DNA of 33,721 nt from Tolypothrix sp. FACHB-123 (GCF_014697075.1 NZ_JACJRE010000072.1:1-33721), one strand, 5' to 3'. Counted from the stretch's first letter, positions 1-8,297 are shown. Numbers and translations are program-made. Notes: generated from the sequence alone by a model not told the origin.

Positions 1-408
1 ATTCTACTTTGAGCATCCCTGCTTCATTCTCCACTACACCCATTTATTTACAGTAATATATTTTCTTGGGAAACTCCAGTTCTCAAAATGGACGAGGTTT
101 ATTTGGTCATTTTCTCGGTAAATTGGGGCAAGTTTATTTTATTTGGAGTCAATATTTCTTTGGTTTTTGTGGTGTTAAAACCAGAGAAAGTTAGGCTAGT
201 AAAAATTGTCGCGAGATGATATTTTGTTCGGATTAGCGATGCTCCCAAAGGATGATGCACAGAGTATCGTTTGGAAGCGATCGCATAAGTCCTCGCGACT
301 TGCAGGAGCCAACGAACATCTCGCTCAAAATTGTTTGAAAAATGAGAAATAGTCATTTCACAAATTGGGTGCAAACTACCTAGCTGTAGTATTTAGGAAT
401 TTTCAACC
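1..408. other. Left-edge spacer, no convincing gene
   Basis: I see no gene I can support here. A 91-codon reading frame on the minus strand (99-374) has no recognisable motif and no ribosome binding site. The stretch contains one GCGATCGC-type site and an 8-bp inverted pair, GCGAGATG near 211 and CATCTCGC near 318, that brackets about 100 bp and may be a decayed foldback repeat. It is probably interior sequence of the integrated element whose integrase lies to the right. Confidence 0.5.
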
Positions 409-675
409 ATGTTTCAGTTTGCCAATAAACAGCTGGCTTCGCAGCGTCTTTGTCTCAGCTTCGCCACCCTGAAAAAATATCGACTTGATGGAACATGGAT
501 TGAGGGCACCCATTGGGTACGAGTGAATAGTCGCTGTATTCTTTACAACCTAGAATTGATCCAAGATTGGTTGCATAATCGTCACGATCCCACCGCTCAC
601 CATCGGGCGATCGATTTATATCATGCTGGTTTAGCCAGTAATCAAAAAGGTAGTAAACGAAGGGGTGAGAAATGA
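409..675 (+). CDS. Small excisionase-like DNA-binding protein
   Basis: This 88-residue basic protein has the look of a recombination directionality factor. It has an N-terminal helix-turn-helix-like part (about residues 5-30, with TLKKYRLDGTWIEG), then a conserved W-x-x-G-x-HW-x-x-x-NSR stretch (30-45), a helix containing LIQDWL, and a basic tail. This pattern resembles the putative excisionases found beside tyrosine integrases in cyanobacteria; the family assignment (DUF1233-like) is from memory. The gene converges on the integrase with about 110 bp between the stops. The presumed role is to bind near the attachment site and bias the integrase towards excision. It could instead be an unrelated small HTH repressor. 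The function is inferred mostly from position. Confidence 0.6.
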   Translation: MFQFANKQLASQRLCLSFATLKKYRLDGTWIEGTHWVRVNSRCILYNLELIQDWLHNRHDPTAHHRAIDLYHAGLASNQKGSKRRGEK

Positions 676-787
676 AACCTATTCGCAATTCGCAATTGCG
701 GACGTAATTGAAAATTGTTCCGTTGGGGACAGAGCAACCACTGAAATATTTGATGAGTGTGGTCTTCAATCAGTGATTGCCATCAAT

Positions 788-1951
788 TCAAAAATCAGGC
801 ACAACAATCTCTCGACTATGCCCCACATAATGACGATAAATCACCTCTGGTGAGTTACCCACTAATTTCGCTACATCCTTCACGTCCATCCCACTCTTCA
901 ATGCCAGGGTAATAAAGGTATGTCGAGTCTGATAAAGCTTGCGGTATTCAATTCCATCTAGCTTGGTCAGAGTTGCTTTCCAACCTCGATTCGTCAAATT
1001 GTGAACATCAATCCACATTCCTTCTTTTGAAGGAAACACTTTTGCATCATCAGAAATAGTCACAGGTTTAATCGATTTCAGTAGGGTTGCCAGACGAGTG
1101 TTGATCGGAAAACTCCGCTTCTTCTGAGTTTTCAAACCTCTTTTGCAAACTAACCCAGACTCCGACACCACCACAGCTTGTTCAAAACGGATACTACTAA
1201 AGTCCAAAGAAATGTGCTTCCATTCCAAAGCAACAGCTTCAGATGGTCTACAACCTGTCATAAACAAAAATTCAATTAATGAGGCGTAATATTTGTAGTA
1301 ACGACTTTCCTTGAATGCTTGAATAATGCGATCGCGTTCTTCTTGAGTAAATGCATTAATATCCGTATCTTCCCTTTCACCTTTGGGAATCTTGATATCA
1401 CCTGCCATATCCTCAAATGGGTTTTCTTTGATTAACCCAGACTTCACAGCCCAATCGCAACAAGCAGATATTTGGGTCAAAATCCGTTTGCAGGAATTTG
1501 GAGTTTTATTAGCAATTAACCAATCCCGAATTGCGATCGCATCCGCAACCGACTTCACAGGGAGATTAATATTGATGCAGCGAGAGACTCTTTTGACATC
1601 CTTCGCCAAGGTACTGGGGGATAAACTGCCACGCTTGAAGTTGATATAGCCGTCCCACAAGTCTACTAAGGATGCTGCTACAACTGGTTTAGTAGATGTT
1701 TTCACCAAAGGCTGTGAGGATTCGGGCTTGTACTTGGCTAAAGTTGGGTCGAAATTTGCAGATAAAATATCTAACTCGATTTGCCTAGCCTTCATTTCAG
1801 CTAGCTTGCGGTTAGCTTTGGTATCTGTAAAACCCGTTGAGAGATAGTAGCGTTTGCCTGCGTAACGGAAGACAAGTTGCAGGCGATCGTTCGAGGTTTT
1901 TATTTGGACAGTTCCTTTAGAGGATTTGCTTTTGGGGGTTTGGTTCGCCAT
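788..1951 (-). CDS. Tyrosine recombinase / phage-type integrase
   Basis: This 387-residue site-specific recombinase has three parts. An N-terminal arm-binding domain (about 12-70, DUF3596-like, with the YYLSTGF motif) is followed by a SAM-like core-binding domain (about 90-185) and a C-terminal catalytic domain (195-380). Visible catalytic residues are R235 in TGCRPSEA, a Lys in the GLKTQKK strand, R343 and H344 in YQTRHTF, and nucleophile Y375 in IYRHY. Two usual histidines are replaced: HxxR reads YxxR (Y340) and the later H/W position is N366. N at the second position is, from memory, frequent in cyanobacterial integrases. The ATG start is preceded by AGGAG at good spacing. The gene ends near a convergent excisionase-like gene, and its start faces tRNA-Phe 200 bp away, the usual layout of an island integrated at a tRNA. 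It is probably functional. Confidence 0.93.
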   Translation of the reverse strand: MANQTPKSKSSKGTVQIKTSNDRLQLVFRYAGKRYYLSTGFTDTKANRKLAEMKARQIELDILSANFDPTLAKYKPESSQPLVKTSTKPVVAASLVDLWDGYINFKRGSLSPSTLAKDVKRVSRCININLPVKSVADAIAIRDWLIANKTPNSCKRILTQISACCDWAVKSGLIKENPFEDMAGDIKIPKGEREDTDINAFTQEERDRIIQAFKESRYYKYYASLIEFLFMTGCRPSEAVALEWKHISLDFSSIRFEQAVVVSESGLVCKRGLKTQKKRSFPINTRLATLLKSIKPVTISDDAKVFPSKEGMWIDVHNLTNRGWKATLTKLDGIEYRKLYQTRHTFITLALKSGMDVKDVAKLVGNSPEVIYRHYVGHSREIVVPDF

Positions 1952-1989
1952 CGGGAACTCCTAAAATTGCCTGGATTAGCACGCCCAGA

Positions 1990-2011
1990 TTTACCCCCAA
2001 TTTACCCCCAA
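1990..2011. repeat. 11-bp tandem direct repeat beside the integrase
   Basis: Two perfect copies of TTTACCCCCAA lie head to tail between the integrase start and the tRNA-Phe gene. Tyrosine integrases with an arm-binding domain use short direct repeats flanking the att core as arm sites, so this is a candidate arm-type site. The repeat itself is seen directly; its function is inferred from position. Confidence 0.5.
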
Positions 2012-2110
2012 AATTTTGCCAACCATGTCCAAAAATAGCCAACACAGAATCTTCCTACACCAGATTTACACCACCGTAAATGGCTGAAATGGGGTTTTTG
2101 GAGAAACAGT

Positions 2111-2142
2111 AAACCCCTGGGAGCGTTAACTACCAGGGGTTT
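2111..2142 (-). terminator. Hairpin terminator downstream of tRNA-Phe
   Basis: Perfect 10-bp arms AAACCCCTGG and CCAGGGGTTT enclose a 12-nt loop just past the 3' end of tRNA-Phe. Read on the minus strand, the right half of the stem ends in a short T run. It can serve as a bidirectional terminator separating the tRNA from the integrase. Confidence 0.65.
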
Positions 2143-2151
2143 TGAGGATAA

Positions 2152-2224
<73 letters not shown>

Positions 2225-2301
2225 TTGTTTTTTATTTGAGCCACGATTAATAAATTTAGCAAACTTATTACCATTATGCAAGAGCTTGATGGAAAAAAGT
2301 T

Positions 2302-3171
2302 TTATGCTGCTTTCATTGTCAACTTGATCCAGATGAACACAGCTACAAAGACGAGAAACTGAACCAAAACGATACTGGGGCCAGAGGCTAAGTTAAACAT
2401 ACCTGAAACCATCATGCCTACAAAACTGCTGCTAGAACCGATAATCACTGATAAAACTAGAAACCGGGTAAAATGGTGACTAATTAATTTGGCAGTGGAA
2501 GCGGGAATGACTAAAAAGGCATTGACTAATAAAACGCCGACAGCCTTAATGGCCACAGCTACAGCAAGTGACAACAGTACTACAAACCCATAGCGATACA
2601 ACTGGACGGGAATACCTTGTACTTGCGCTACATCTGCATTGAGGGTCAATAAAATTTGTTGTCTTAGGGTTGATAGCAAGAATAGACTACTACCTATCAA
2701 CACTAGCAGCGTCAAGATTAAATCTGTGTTGTCAATGGCGAGAATATCCCCAAACAGTACTCCCATCAAGTTACCGCGATAACCTTTGATGAGGCTGGCA
2801 AGAATCACGCCGATCGCTAAGGCTCCGGAGAGTACTATACTCAAGACGCTATCACTGGCTAAATCTGTTTTGTCAATCAAGTAAAGGACAATTACACCAA
2901 ACACTAAGCTAAATGGCAGCAACATCCATGTAGGATTTAACTGTAGTAGTACGCCTAACGCCACACCAACTAAGGCTGCATGACCTACAGCATGGCTAAA
3001 AAAAGATAATTGGCGTAAGGTGACAAAACAGCCTAACAAACCGCCAAGTATTCCCATTAATACAGCACCAGCGATCGCACGCTGCATAAAAGGAAATTGT
3101 AACAACCGCACAAAGTCCTGAATATTGGCGACAGCTAGCCCAGTTATCTGCCAATCAGTAAATAAATTCAT
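2302..3171 (-). CDS. znuB: Zinc ABC transporter, membrane permease ZnuB
   Basis: This 289-residue polytopic membrane protein of the ABC-3 family (ZnuB/MntB/TroC) forms the inner-membrane channel for the substrate delivered by ZnuA. Hydrophobic segments occur about every 25-35 residues, giving roughly seven to eight helices. The family-typical stretch AVGHAALVGVALG lies near residue 61, and the cytoplasmic coupling region follows the LLTLNADVAQVQGIP segment (about 174-188). The gene is the last of the leftward set znuA-znuC-znuB, 200 bp after znuC. Length is normal for the family. Zinc rather than manganese is inferred from the His-rich loop of the partner ZnuA and from the Zur-like box upstream of that gene. 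Confidence 0.92.
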   Translation of the reverse strand: MNLFTDWQITGLAVANIQDFVRLLQFPFMQRAIAGAVLMGILGGLLGCFVTLRQLSFFSHAVGHAALVGVALGVLLQLNPTWMLLPFSLVFGVIVLYLIDKTDLASDSVLSIVLSGALAIGVILASLIKGYRGNLMGVLFGDILAIDNTDLILTLLVLIGSSLFLLSTLRQQILLTLNADVAQVQGIPVQLYRYGFVVLLSLAVAVAIKAVGVLLVNAFLVIPASTAKLISHHFTRFLVLSVIIGSSSSFVGMMVSGMFNLASGPSIVLVQFLVFVAVFIWIKLTMKAA

Positions 3172-3371
3172 TTGTAAGCTTTTTAACTGATTAGCCTTTT
3201 ATTTATCACAAATTGTTAGATAATTTTCTCTTAAATTCACTAGCACAACCAAAATAAATTAAAATTTGCACTGGCATAAGGTACGTTACAACCCGTTAAA
3301 GTCTCCTAGCTATATTTAGGTAATTTATTTTTGAATACTTCACGAAGCTCTCAGTACAAGTTTTGAATTGC

Positions 3372-4151
3372 TTAATGATGATGTTGGTAGCGACTAAAAC
3401 CAGGCCCATAGGTTGCTAACAGATTCTGTGGTGAAAGCGCTATTTCTGGTTTACCAGTACAAACAACGGTTTGGTTGAGACAGAGAACGCGATCGCAATG
3501 GTGACTTACCATATCAATATCATGGGAAACCTGCAATATTGTCCATCCTTCCTGCTGCTTTAACTCGTTTAATAACAGATAAAAATCTGCTGCACCTTGC
3601 ATATCTACACCCGCAAAGGCTTCATCTAATACCAAAAGTTTGCGCGGTATGACCAAACAGTAAGCTAGTAACACACGCTTAAGTTGACCACCGCTGAGAG
3701 TACCAATAGCTTGATTTCTTAAATGATAAGCATCACATCGCACTAAAGCTTGCTCTACTGCTGCTGCTTTTTCTCGGTCTTTTTTCCACAAATTTTTCCA
3801 GAAAGAACCTCTAGATCGTTTTTTCTGGGTAATTTTCTCCCATCCTAGCCCTACTAATTCACTGACCGAAATTGGAAAACTTCGATCGAAGATAAAATTT
3901 TGGGGCATATAACCCAATAAATGACGTAAATTTCCTAAACTTTTAATTTGGCGACCAAAGATTTCTACTGTGCCGCTATTATAAGGAATTAGTTCTAAAA
4001 TAGCTTTGACTAAGGTACTTTTACCTGCGCCGTTCGGCCCGACTATAGCTGTATCTGTTCCTGACATTAATTCAAACGAAACATCACGCAACGCTAGATA
4101 ACTGCCTTGATATACGGTCAATCCTTCTACTTTTAAAATAGGTAAACTCAT
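3372..4151 (-). CDS. znuC: Zinc ABC transporter, ATPase ZnuC
   Basis: This 259-residue ABC ATPase powers metal import. Visible motifs are Walker A GPNGAGKST (38-46), Q-loop Gln84 in YMPQN, signature LSGGQLKR (152-159), Walker B LLVLDE with D176 and E177, and the switch His210 in VSHD. A basic insertion (about 108-130, KKRSRGSFWKNLWKKDR) lies between Q-loop and signature. The C-terminus ends in three histidines. The gene is the middle one of the leftward set: 214 bp separate it from the upstream znuA and 200 bp from the downstream znuB. These spacers are long for a tight operon and could contain internal promoters. Confidence 0.94.
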   Translation of the reverse strand: MSLPILKVEGLTVYQGSYLALRDVSFELMSGTDTAIVGPNGAGKSTLVKAILELIPYNSGTVEIFGRQIKSLGNLRHLLGYMPQNFIFDRSFPISVSELVGLGWEKITQKKRSRGSFWKNLWKKDREKAAAVEQALVRCDAYHLRNQAIGTLSGGQLKRVLLAYCLVIPRKLLVLDEAFAGVDMQGAADFYLLLNELKQQEGWTILQVSHDIDMVSHHCDRVLCLNQTVVCTGKPEIALSPQNLLATYGPGFSRYQHHH

Positions 4152-4191
4152 TTTTGACTCGATTATATTCGTTATTTTTTATTGGTAATTT

Positions 4192-4226
4192 TGATAAATA
4201 TTGGACTTGCCTTAAGATATTTATCA
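4192..4226. repeat. Perfect 10-bp inverted repeat upstream of znuC
   Basis: TGATAAATAT (4192-4201) and ATATTTATCA (4217-4226) are perfect inverted arms with a 15-nt spacer, about 40 bp before the znuC start in the znuA-znuC spacer. It could be an mRNA hairpin that shapes relative expression, or an operator. It does not match the continuous Fur/Zur-type box near znuA well. Confidence 0.45.
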
Positions 4227-4365
4227 TCATAAGTTGTTGCTTGATAAGTCTGGATTAAATAGCAACTAAGCAAGTATAAAAATTATGTTAGATTATTTTT
4301 ATAATTTTTTGCATATTAAATTTTCACAATTAATAACTGACATCTGAAATATTGACTATTCCTCA

Positions 4366-5355
4366 CTACTTACATGCTGCTTCCAGAGTTTGCAAATTTG
4401 CTTTCATAGCCTGGAAATAATGTTGTGGATCTGGCTCACCATTTTCCAAAGAATCTAATGTTTGCACATTTAACTTCAAATCTTGGGAAAGACTATTGAG
4501 CAATTTATTATCTGTTCCTGGTTCAGTCAACAAAGCTTTTACTTGATATTTTTTCACCGCATTGACTGCATTTTGCACATCTGTGGGTGAGAGTTGATCC
4601 TCAGGAATTTCGACCACAGCTACTTGCTTGAGGTTATAACGTTGGGCTAAGTAGGGATAGGCATCATGAAAGGTAATAAAGGTACAGTTAGGATATTTCT
4701 GCAAAGTTTGCTGAAATTGACTATTTAATTGGTCTAATTGTTGAATATAAGCTGCACTATTAGCTTCATAAGTAGCCTTATTTTGCGGATCGGCTGCTAT
4801 CAATCCATCACGAATATTTATTACCTGTTGTTTAGCCATCACAGGGTCAAGCCAAATGTGCGGATTACCCCCAGCATGTTCGTGGTCGTGGTCGTGGTCT
4901 TTTTCTTCTTTACTAGTTTTGACAATTGGTGAAATTTCTTTCACAGGTTTAATACCTTTACTGGTATCGATTTCCGTGAGTTTGGGATTTTGGGCATTTT
5001 TGACGGTTTCTTCCAGAAATTCTTCTAAACCTAAACCGTTTTTTACCAGTATATTGGCAGTAGCGATCGCTCTGACGTTTTCTGGTTTGGCTTGATACTC
5101 GTGTACCTCGGTACCAGGTGGTACTAAAATTTCTACTTCTGCTACATCCCCAGCTACTGCTTTTGTAAACCAATAAATCGGTAAAAATGTCGTTACTATT
5201 TTGGTTTTTTTCACCGATGGTTGTTCTTGGGATGCTGCTTGTTGCTCTGTGGGCGATTGGTTACAACCAGCAATTGATAATATTAGCAGCGCAATTACAG
5301 GCAGTATTTTACTTCTTTTTCTGCCTTGTTTCGGTTCTATACAAGTGCGAACCAC
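4366..5355 (-). CDS. znuA: Zinc-binding lipoprotein ZnuA
   Basis: This is the periplasmic metal-binding protein of the cluster A-I/TroA family, which captures Zn(II) and hands it to ZnuB. I choose the GTG at 5355 (329 aa): it has GGAGGGG seven bases upstream and gives a normal lipoprotein signal (basic n-region, hydrophobic core, lipobox LSIAGC with Cys31). The frame stays open to an ATG at 5472, but that extension reads through the Zur-like box. Putative metal ligands are H85 in EVHEYQ, H166 in NPHIWLDP, H230 in TFHDAYPY, and D282 in the EPGTDNK region. The loop before H166 is His/Asp-rich (DHDHDHEH), typical of zinc-specific members. It is the first gene of znuA-C-B and is divergent from the porin. 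Confidence 0.93.
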   Translation of the reverse strand: MVRTCIEPKQGRKRSKILPVIALLILSIAGCNQSPTEQQAASQEQPSVKKTKIVTTFLPIYWFTKAVAGDVAEVEILVPPGTEVHEYQAKPENVRAIATANILVKNGLGLEEFLEETVKNAQNPKLTEIDTSKGIKPVKEISPIVKTSKEEKDHDHDHEHAGGNPHIWLDPVMAKQQVINIRDGLIAADPQNKATYEANSAAYIQQLDQLNSQFQQTLQKYPNCTFITFHDAYPYLAQRYNLKQVAVVEIPEDQLSPTDVQNAVNAVKKYQVKALLTEPGTDNKLLNSLSQDLKLNVQTLDSLENGEPDPQHYFQAMKANLQTLEAACK

Positions 5356-5447
5356 AGTTTTTCCCCTCCAGATCTGTCTGGTGCTGTCTTCGGCAAAAAA
5401 ATTTTTGACAATTTTCTTGACAATGAGATTGATTCTAAATCCCATAC

Positions 5448-5466
5448 TATAATAATTCTCATTCTC
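5448..5466 (-). promoter_or_regulatory. Fur/Zur-like operator upstream of znuA
   Basis: The 19 bases TATAATAATTCTCATTCTC match the classic Fur-type consensus GATAATGATAATCATTATC at 14 of 19 positions by hand alignment. The site is about 95 bp before the proposed GTG start of znuA, in the divergent region shared with the porin. Zur (FurB) is known to repress znu genes in Anabaena, so a Zur operator is the natural reading. Assignment to Zur rather than Fur is inferred from the neighbouring genes. Confidence 0.65.
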
Positions 5467-5560
5467 ATGCAATTATCTGGTCAGGCATGACATTAAATGT
5501 GAGTTATTGAATTGATGATAATTTCCTGACTGAGTCTTATTCAAAAATAAGCTTGGCTCC

Positions 5561-5580
5561 TGATAATATATTTGAGAATA
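5561..5580 (+). promoter_or_regulatory. Possible second Zur/Fur-like site or promoter element of the porin
   Basis: TGATAATA and TGAGAATA occur as direct half-site-like octamers 12 bp apart, about 75 bp before the porin start. Each resembles the Fur-family hexamer GATAAT. The match to the full 19-bp consensus is weak (about 10 of 19), so this is only a candidate. Confidence 0.25.
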
Positions 5581-5651
5581 GTTTTTAATAAGTTCGGTTT
5601 AAAAGCTGGGTAGTGTAGAGATTTAACATCAATAAGGTGTGAGGAAAAAAA

Positions 5652-7286
5652 ATGCGTAAATTATGGAAGTCTCTGCTGACTAGTTCCGCAGTTGGTAGTG
5701 CAATGCTGTTTTTCAGCACAGCAGCAATTGCTGGGGAAATTGGTGACACAGTTGTTGCAGCTGATGCCGAACAAGAAACTGAGAATACTACGCAACAACA
5801 GGTAATGTCTCAAGTTACCTCAGTATCTCAACTGTCAGATGTGCAGCCTACAGATTGGGCGTTCCAAGCATTGCAATCGTTGGTAGAACGTTACGGCTGT
5901 ATTGCAGGATATCCCAATGGGACATTTCGCGGTAATCGCGCCATGACAAGATATGAGTTTGCAGCTGGTTTGAATGCTTGTCTCAATCGTGTCAACGAAC
6001 TGATTGCTACTGCAACAGCTGACTTAGTAACCAAAGAAGATTTAGCTACACTCCAAAGACTACAAGAGAATTTCTCCGCAGAATTAGCAACATTACGGGG
6101 ACGAGTGGATGGATTGGAGGCTAGAACTGCGGAGTTAGAAGCTAATCAATTTTCCACTACAACTAAACTGCAAGGAGAAGTTGTTACCGTTATCAGCGAT
6201 GTTTTATCTGGTAGTCAAGTTAACGGTGGCGAAATTACAGACAAGAATACTACTCTTGGGGCAAGGGCAAGGGTTGAATTAGTCACCAGTTTCACGGGCA
6301 AAGATACATTATTCACCAGAATCCAAATGAATAATATCATTAGCCCCAACATTGGGACACCAGAAGGTAACTTATTCTTTGCTGGGGACGGTACCAATGA
6401 AGCATTTGTTGATGCATTATATTATCAATTCCCAGTTGGTGAAAAACTCCAAGTAATTGCTATTGCCAATGCTGGAGCAGCAGATGATCTTACAGATACA
6501 GTCAACCTGTTTGATGGGGATGGTGGATCTGGTGCTTTATCTACCTTTGGGACACGCAACCCAATTTATTATCAAATGGATGGCGCAGGTTTAGGCGTCA
6601 ATTATGATTTTAGCGAGCAATTGGCACTGAGTTTGGGATATTTGGCTAATTCCAATAACGATCCTAGTGCAGGGAATGGTTTATTTAATGGTGGGTATGG
6701 TGCTTTAGCGCAGTTAACCTTTAAACCAAGCGATCGCTTAAAAGTTGCCTTTACTTACATTAATGCCTACAATCAGGAATTGGCTACAGGTAGTAACAGA
6801 GCCAACGTTAGCTCATTTTTAGGTGGGGTTGTTCAAGGTTTAACCGGAAGTGACGAAGCTTCTCCCATCCCTACTTCTAGTAATTCCTACGGTATCCAAG
6901 CATCTTTTGCAATTAGCGAGAAATTTGTCGTCGGTGGTTGGGTAGGATACACTAACGCTCGTAGTTTATCCACCGCTGAAGGATTAATTGATACTGGCGA
7001 TGTTGATATCTGGAATTATGCTGTTACTCTTGGCTTCCCCGACTTAGGCAAACCAGGCAACTTAGCGGGTATTATCTTGGGTATGGAACCGAAAGTTACC
7101 AGTTCCAGCATTGGTCAACTTCCTAAAGACCAAAATACCTCATATCACATTGAGGCATTCTATCAGTATAAGCTGAGCGACAATATTAGTATTACGCCAG
7201 GAGTGATTTGGCTGACAGCACCAGATCATAACGAAAACAATGATAATGTTGTCATTGGTGCTTTAAGAACTACATTTAGTTTTTAA
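5652..7286 (+). CDS. SLH-OprB outer-membrane porin
   Basis: This 544-residue cyanobacterial porin has a Sec signal peptide (1-27, ending TAAIAG). An SLH domain follows (about 57-115: LSDVQPTDWAFQAL, then GCIAGYPNG and MTRYEF), which anchors to peptidoglycan. Next are a coiled-coil spacer (about 125-165) and an OprB-type beta barrel to the C-terminal aromatic residue (TTFSF), as outer-membrane proteins require. The start is supported by GAGG 8 bases upstream. The gene is divergent from znuA and shares its control region, so it may admit zinc or zinc complexes across the outer membrane. From memory, the Anabaena PCC 7120 znu locus has a porin in this position. The substrate is not visible in the sequence. 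Confidence 0.92.
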   Translation: MRKLWKSLLTSSAVGSAMLFFSTAAIAGEIGDTVVAADAEQETENTTQQQVMSQVTSVSQLSDVQPTDWAFQALQSLVERYGCIAGYPNGTFRGNRAMTRYEFAAGLNACLNRVNELIATATADLVTKEDLATLQRLQENFSAELATLRGRVDGLEARTAELEANQFSTTTKLQGEVVTVISDVLSGSQVNGGEITDKNTTLGARARVELVTSFTGKDTLFTRIQMNNIISPNIGTPEGNLFFAGDGTNEAFVDALYYQFPVGEKLQVIAIANAGAADDLTDTVNLFDGDGGSGALSTFGTRNPIYYQMDGAGLGVNYDFSEQLALSLGYLANSNNDPSAGNGLFNGGYGALAQLTFKPSDRLKVAFTYINAYNQELATGSNRANVSSFLGGVVQGLTGSDEASPIPTSSNSYGIQASFAISEKFVVGGWVGYTNARSLSTAEGLIDTGDVDIWNYAVTLGFPDLGKPGNLAGIILGMEPKVTSSSIGQLPKDQNTSYHIEAFYQYKLSDNISITPGVIWLTAPDHNENNDNVVIGALRTTFSF

Positions 7287-7302
7287 CCACAGTCAGTAGT
7301 CA

Positions 7303-7365
7303 GTAGGGGCGGGTTTATGCGAGATTATCATAGATATTTGAGGATATCAGTGAACCCGCCCCTAC
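7303..7365. repeat. GTAGGGGCGGGTT foldback repeat
   Basis: GTAGGGGCGGGTTTA and TGAACCCGCCCCTAC are inverted 15-bp arms (one mismatch, a G-T pair in RNA) around a 33-nt spacer, 16 bp after the porin stop. TAGTCAG-type short repeats precede it. From memory, this foldback type is scattered widely through Nostoc-type genomes, so it is a dispersed repeat rather than a porin-specific signal. Confidence 0.6.
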
Positions 7366-7396
7366 AGTTGTCAAATAAAAATGAGATTCTAAAGTA

Positions 7397-7427
7397 AAAC
7401 CCAGCCTTTGTGGCTGGGTTTGTTTTG
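7397..7427 (+). terminator. Rho-independent terminator of the porin gene
   Basis: AAACCCAGCC (7397-7406) and GGCTGGGTTT (7412-7421) form a perfect 10-bp stem with a 5-nt loop, followed by TGTTTT. It lies 110 bp after the porin stop on the same strand. Confidence 0.85.
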
Positions 7428-8010
7428 TTACCCCAAATTACCGTTGTTTATCTTTTAATCTCAAGGCTTCATCTCACCTCATGTGTCTGTTGCTATTAAA
7501 AAGTTTAGACAGAGCTTGATTTCGCCCGTTTCTTAAGTATAGGATGACATATAAAGCTAAAAAATGTGTAGAGCAAAGCAATATTTTTAACCGAAAAAAT
7601 ATTTTTTAGGAATGACTCTAAAGATAGAATCAAGCTTTTAGTGGAAAAGAGTTTTTCAGGTATAAGCATTGAATTTTATTCAGTATTTATATGCAGATAA
7701 ATTAATAAAGCGTATTTATTTATTGAGCATTTAGCTAATTTTTCAGTAAAATCTAGTAGGGCGAAAAGCGTTTAGGAAAAATCGATATATTCTCTTGAAC
7801 GGATTTAACTGAGATCCTAGATAAAATCTGCGGAAAATACTGATAGTAGATGATGCAGTCAGCCTTGTTAAGAAGTTAATTATATTCCGTATCCGTTGTA
7901 ATGCGGTAGTTATAGCAATATTGTGTGATAGCTACCCCAGTAAGCAGACGCTACAGCAACTAATAAAAATAGTATCATCGGCAGTAAGTAAATATTGACA
8001 CTTAATATCA
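7428..8010. other. AT-rich spacer, no gene seen
   Basis: No coding frame with recognisable content is present. The sequence is AT-rich with no clear tandem array. An 86-codon minus frame (7932-8192) spans the terminator just to the right and looks accidental. Confidence 0.5.
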
Positions 8011-8044
8011 GTTAAAAAAAATGACCAGCCTCCCACAGCTGGTC
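8011..8044 (-). terminator. Leftward rho-independent terminator
   Basis: GACCAGC (8023-8029) and GCTGGTC (8038-8044) form a 7-bp GC-rich stem with an 8-nt loop. On the minus strand it is followed by A and then eight T residues. It would end a leftward transcript: either the NEMF/RqcH-type gene, whose stop is 240 bp upstream, or an unannotated small RNA initiated in the spacer between them. Confidence 0.7.
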
Positions 8045-8267
8045 TCAAAAATATTTTCCGCGTTGTCTTCTCAATAGAGTTAAAACCAAGTTGCGCGTTC
8101 CCAAAATATAACGGGCAACTTTTCTTAACAATATTGTAGCAGTCAACACAGTTTTTTAGTAAAAATTTACAAAAAAAAGATACTCCTTCCAATTTCTTAC
8201 CTCTATCTGTCAGCAGAATTTAGTACATTTTTATTGACAACTGTACAGACAAGGATTATCGCGTTTC

Positions 8268-8297
8268 TGACAACTGACAACTGACTATTGACTATTG
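8268..8297. repeat. Short tandem heptamer repeat overlapping a stop codon
   Basis: Tandem units GACAACT, GACAACT, GACTATT, GACTATT form a short-tandemly-repeated-repetitive (STRR) array of the sort known in heterocystous cyanobacteria. The array runs into the 3' end of the neighbouring minus-strand gene and supplies its last codons and stop. Confidence 0.7.

Noticed and set aside
99-374. 91-codon minus frame at the left edge
   Set aside because: No motif, no ribosome binding site, and it contains dispersed-repeat-like sequence; I cannot support it as a gene.
5187-5452. Plus-strand frames over the start of znuA
   Set aside because: Shadows of the znuA signal-peptide region and its leader; the znuA frame has clear homology.
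7932-8192. 86-codon minus frame in the spacer behind the porin
   Set aside because: It runs through a strong terminator hairpin and is Cys/Phe-rich without pattern; most likely chance.
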